Positions 13,478 through 15,288 of a stretch of DNA of 15,288 nucleotides are shown here, one piece after another (the stretch's first letter is position 1; every line of letters starts with the position of its first letter). This DNA comes from Nitrospinaceae bacterium. GTDB lineage: Bacteria > Nitrospinota > Nitrospinia > Nitrospinales > VA-1. The notes under the pieces are model-generated. The model ran no database searches, was not told where the DNA came from, and was given only the letters and a program-made list of their open reading frames with translations. The DNA lies in NCBI GenBank assembly GCA_016763735.1, contig JAESTE010000013.1:1-15288 (forward strand), written 5' to 3'. A program made the position numbers and the translations under genes.

Positions 13478-13505
13478 TAAAGTTTGCCCTTTTTGAGACC
13501 GATAA
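13478..13505 (+). promoter_or_regulatory. Sigma-28 (FliA)-type promoter of fliD
   Basis: TAAAGTTT (13478-13485) followed after 13 nt by CCGATAA (13499-13505) closely matches the flagellar sigma-28 consensus TAAAGTTT-N11-GCCGATAA, with one extra spacer base and A in place of the first G of the -10 box. It lies 55 nt before the fliD start codon and points towards it. Late flagellar genes such as fliD are classic FliA targets. Confidence 0.72.
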
Positions 13506-13559
13506 ATCTAAAGACAGATGGGTTTAGCGACTCAGGCAAATCAACTGAAAGGCATCTAA

Positions 13560-15188
13560 GTGGGTCAAAATCAAAGCGTAATAGCCGGTATCAATTCCAA
13601 CCTGGATACGGGTGGAATTATTGATAACCTGGTTCTCCTGCAACGGCAGCCCATCAATATCGTTGAAGCAAAACGCGCCCTGGAAGAGGCCAAACTTTTA
13701 AGTTTTCAAGACCTTAAAGACCGTCTGCAAAATTTTAAAAGTGTTGTCAACACCCTCAATACCGAAGCACGTTTTCTTACCACCACAGGTGTTTTTTCAA
13801 ATAGCAATTCCAATGATAATAATGATGTAGCGAGCCTTACGACCACGAGTTCCGCCACATCTGGAACATTTTCTTTAGTCGTTAATAACCTGGCCCGAGA
13901 AAGCAAGCTTCTTTCGTCAGGGTTTGCCGAAACATCCAGCGCTATTGGTAATGGAACTGTTTCCATAACTGTGGGAACAACCGTCACAGAAATCACCATC
14001 GATAGCAGTAATAATACCCTGGACGGAATCAGACTGGCCATCAACAATTCAGGAGCCAACGTACAGGCAAGTTTTATCAATGACGGTAGCGCTACCAACC
14101 CCGTCAAACTGGTTATATCTGGAAACCAAACAGGAGCTGATAATGCGGTTTCAATTTCAGCTTCCAATACTTTGTTTGGGTTCGGGCAAACATCCCCAAT
14201 TTCTTTCACTGAAACCCAGACCGCACAGAACGCAAGTTTTACGCTGGACGGAGTAGCGGTCACAAAAGCCAGCAATACTGTCACCGATGTCATCGGCGGC
14301 ACAACCCTGAAATTAGAGTCTGCGGGTTCTGGCATCATCACTTTGAGTCCGGACGAAGAGGCCATTAAAGAAAAAGTTCAGAACTATGTAGACGGATACA
14401 ACGATATCAACCTGTATCTGAGCGGCGAATTGGCTTTGATCGAATCCACCGGGGAGACAGGTGTTCTGTTCGCAAACTTTACCGTTCAAAACGTGCAGCA
14501 GCAATTGCGGGAAGCAGCGGGGGGTCGGGTTGTTGGAATAGACGGAGAATTTAATTTCCTGTCGCAAATTGGTTTACGTACGGAATCCGATGGGACACTT
14601 TCCGTAGACGATGGGGTACTTAGCACAGCAATAGCCAGCAACATCGGCAACGTCACCCAGTTATTTTCCAGTTCAGGAATATCTTCCAGTAGCGCGATTA
14701 CATTTGTCGGGTTCACCGATAACACCGAGCCCGGCGGCTATAACGTGCGAGTATCTGGTGGAGTGGTTCAGGTGGCAACTTCAGGCACCAACACCTTCGT
14801 TGATGCTGTGGGCGATGGCAATTTCTATGCTGGCGCACCGGGCACAGCAGCCGAAGGACTTAATTTTCGCATCGGCAATCTCAATGATGGAGACTATGGC
14901 ACTCTCACGCTCTCGATAGGTGCTGCCCAAATAACCAATCGTATCTTAGCCAGATTAACAGATGCGTCTTTGGAGGGTCCCCTTGAATCAGAGATAGACA
15001 GCGCCACCGATACCATCGCCGAGTTTGATCAAACCATTACCGACCTCGAAGAAAGGCTCGTGCTGTTTGAAGCCAATCTCCGCAACCGCTTTACCAATCT
15101 CGAAGTTACCCTGGGAAGACTGAACTCGCAAAGGGATGTATTTGAAAGTTCGATTGCAGGAATTCAGTCTTTATTCGCTGGCAGATGA
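13560..15188 (+). CDS. fliD: Flagellar filament cap protein FliD (hook-associated protein 2)
   Basis: FliD caps the growing filament and places flagellin subunits. The 542-residue protein has the family plan: an N-terminal helical FliD_N domain (GINSNLDTGGIIDNLVLLQ at 10-28, coiled coil to about 70), a flagellin hook IN-type segment (about 105-200), a variable beta-rich centre, and a helical FliD_C domain (about 459-542, ITNRILARLTDASLEGPLES, then LEERLVLFEANLRNRF). It contains no cysteine and no internal methionine, fitting an exported axial protein. The start is a GTG; AAAGG lies 7 nt upstream (13548-13552), and no ATG is near the conserved N-terminus. A sigma-28-type promoter precedes it. 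fliS begins 41 nt after the stop, giving the common fliD-fliS order. Confidence 0.95.
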   Translation: MGQNQSVIAGINSNLDTGGIIDNLVLLQRQPINIVEAKRALEEAKLLSFQDLKDRLQNFKSVVNTLNTEARFLTTTGVFSNSNSNDNNDVASLTTTSSATSGTFSLVVNNLARESKLLSSGFAETSSAIGNGTVSITVGTTVTEITIDSSNNTLDGIRLAINNSGANVQASFINDGSATNPVKLVISGNQTGADNAVSISASNTLFGFGQTSPISFTETQTAQNASFTLDGVAVTKASNTVTDVIGGTTLKLESAGSGIITLSPDEEAIKEKVQNYVDGYNDINLYLSGELALIESTGETGVLFANFTVQNVQQQLREAAGGRVVGIDGEFNFLSQIGLRTESDGTLSVDDGVLSTAIASNIGNVTQLFSSSGISSSSAITFVGFTDNTEPGGYNVRVSGGVVQVATSGTNTFVDAVGDGNFYAGAPGTAAEGLNFRIGNLNDGDYGTLTLSIGAAQITNRILARLTDASLEGPLESEIDSATDTIAEFDQTITDLEERLVLFEANLRNRFTNLEVTLGRLNSQRDVFESSIAGIQSLFAGR

Positions 15189-15229
15189 GCAAAATTAAAA
15201 ATAAAAATTATTTTCAGGAAGAAATATAA

Positions 15230-15288
15230 ATGGTTCCATCTCGATATCACGATCAGTACCGCAAAAATCAGATCTCGACCTCTAGCCA
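15230..15288 (+). CDS. fliS: Flagellin export chaperone FliS, N-terminal fragment (cut by window edge)
   Basis: FliS binds the C-terminus of flagellin in the cytoplasm and stops it polymerising before export. Nineteen codons are visible, reading MVPSRYHDQYRKNQISTSS. The Y-x3-Y-x3-QI(S/N)T(A/S)S pattern is the usual FliS N-terminus. AGGAAGAA (15217-15224) is an adequate ribosome site before the ATG, and position directly after fliD is the standard gene order. The rest of the gene lies beyond the window. Confidence 0.85.
   Translation, partial: MVPSRYHDQYRKNQISTSS

Noticed and set aside
13706..14365. 219-codon minus-strand open frame within fliD
   Set aside because: It is a shadow of the FliD gene, caused by its Ser/Thr/Ala-rich codons; fliD has promoter, ribosome site and both family domains.

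Overview
The window reads as ordinary chromosome from a flagellated Gram-negative bacterium of moderate GC content. Evidence for this is a lipoprotein and a periplasmic secretin-type protein with export signals, a periplasmic c-type haem protein, and flagellar cap (fliD) and chaperone (fliS) genes behind a sigma-28-like promoter. A radical SAM/SPASM protein with a PCP_red-like C-terminus, a Maf/DUF115 protein and the overall style suggest a Nitrospinota (Nitrospina-like) or deltaproteobacterial lineage. That placement is inference from memory, not proof. There is no rRNA, tRNA, CRISPR array, transposase or phage gene.

Layout. 1-737 (-): the N-terminal part of mutL, cut by the window edge. 819-2916 (+): a Maf/DUF115 protein and a membrane-anchored TPR protein in one unit, whose end overlaps ribonuclease D (2869-4032, -) by 48 nt. 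4137-4836: a small unrecognised gene (-) with a textbook terminator, then an AT-rich stretch with inverted repeats and a sigma-70-like promoter. 4802-6634 (+): a 12-codon leader ORF that overlaps tsaB by ATGA, then tsaB, a YdcH/DUF465 coiled-coil protein and an HDOD protein. 6649-8567 (-): a methyltransferase and FAD oxidoreductase pair joined by an ATGA overlap. 8568-8871: non-coding, with at least five hairpins including a C/G-rich repetitive extragenic sequence. 8872-9273 (-): FxsA-like membrane protein. 9435-10205 (+): a secreted STN-like protein with a duplicated C-terminal motif, convergent with a c-type cytochrome lipoprotein (10202-11050, -). The cytochrome is divergent from a radical SAM/SPASM gene (11126-12466, +). 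After a structured intergenic stretch comes a DEDDy exonuclease (12658-13308, -) with a probable beta-clamp-binding N-terminus. The window ends with fliD (13560-15188, +) and the start of fliS.

Functional themes are DNA/RNA maintenance (mutL, rnd, the clamp-linked exonuclease, tsaB for tRNA t6A), flagellum assembly (fliD, fliS, perhaps the Maf/TPR pair as flagellin glycosylation), and a redox or cofactor group (cytochrome lipoprotein and radical SAM-PCP_red protein; methyltransferase and flavoprotein). No complete new defence or mobile system is visible. The most unusual items are the cytochrome lipoprotein without a methionine ligand, the radical SAM-PCP_red fusion, the STN-repeat protein, the clamp-motif exonuclease, and the tsaB leader ORF.
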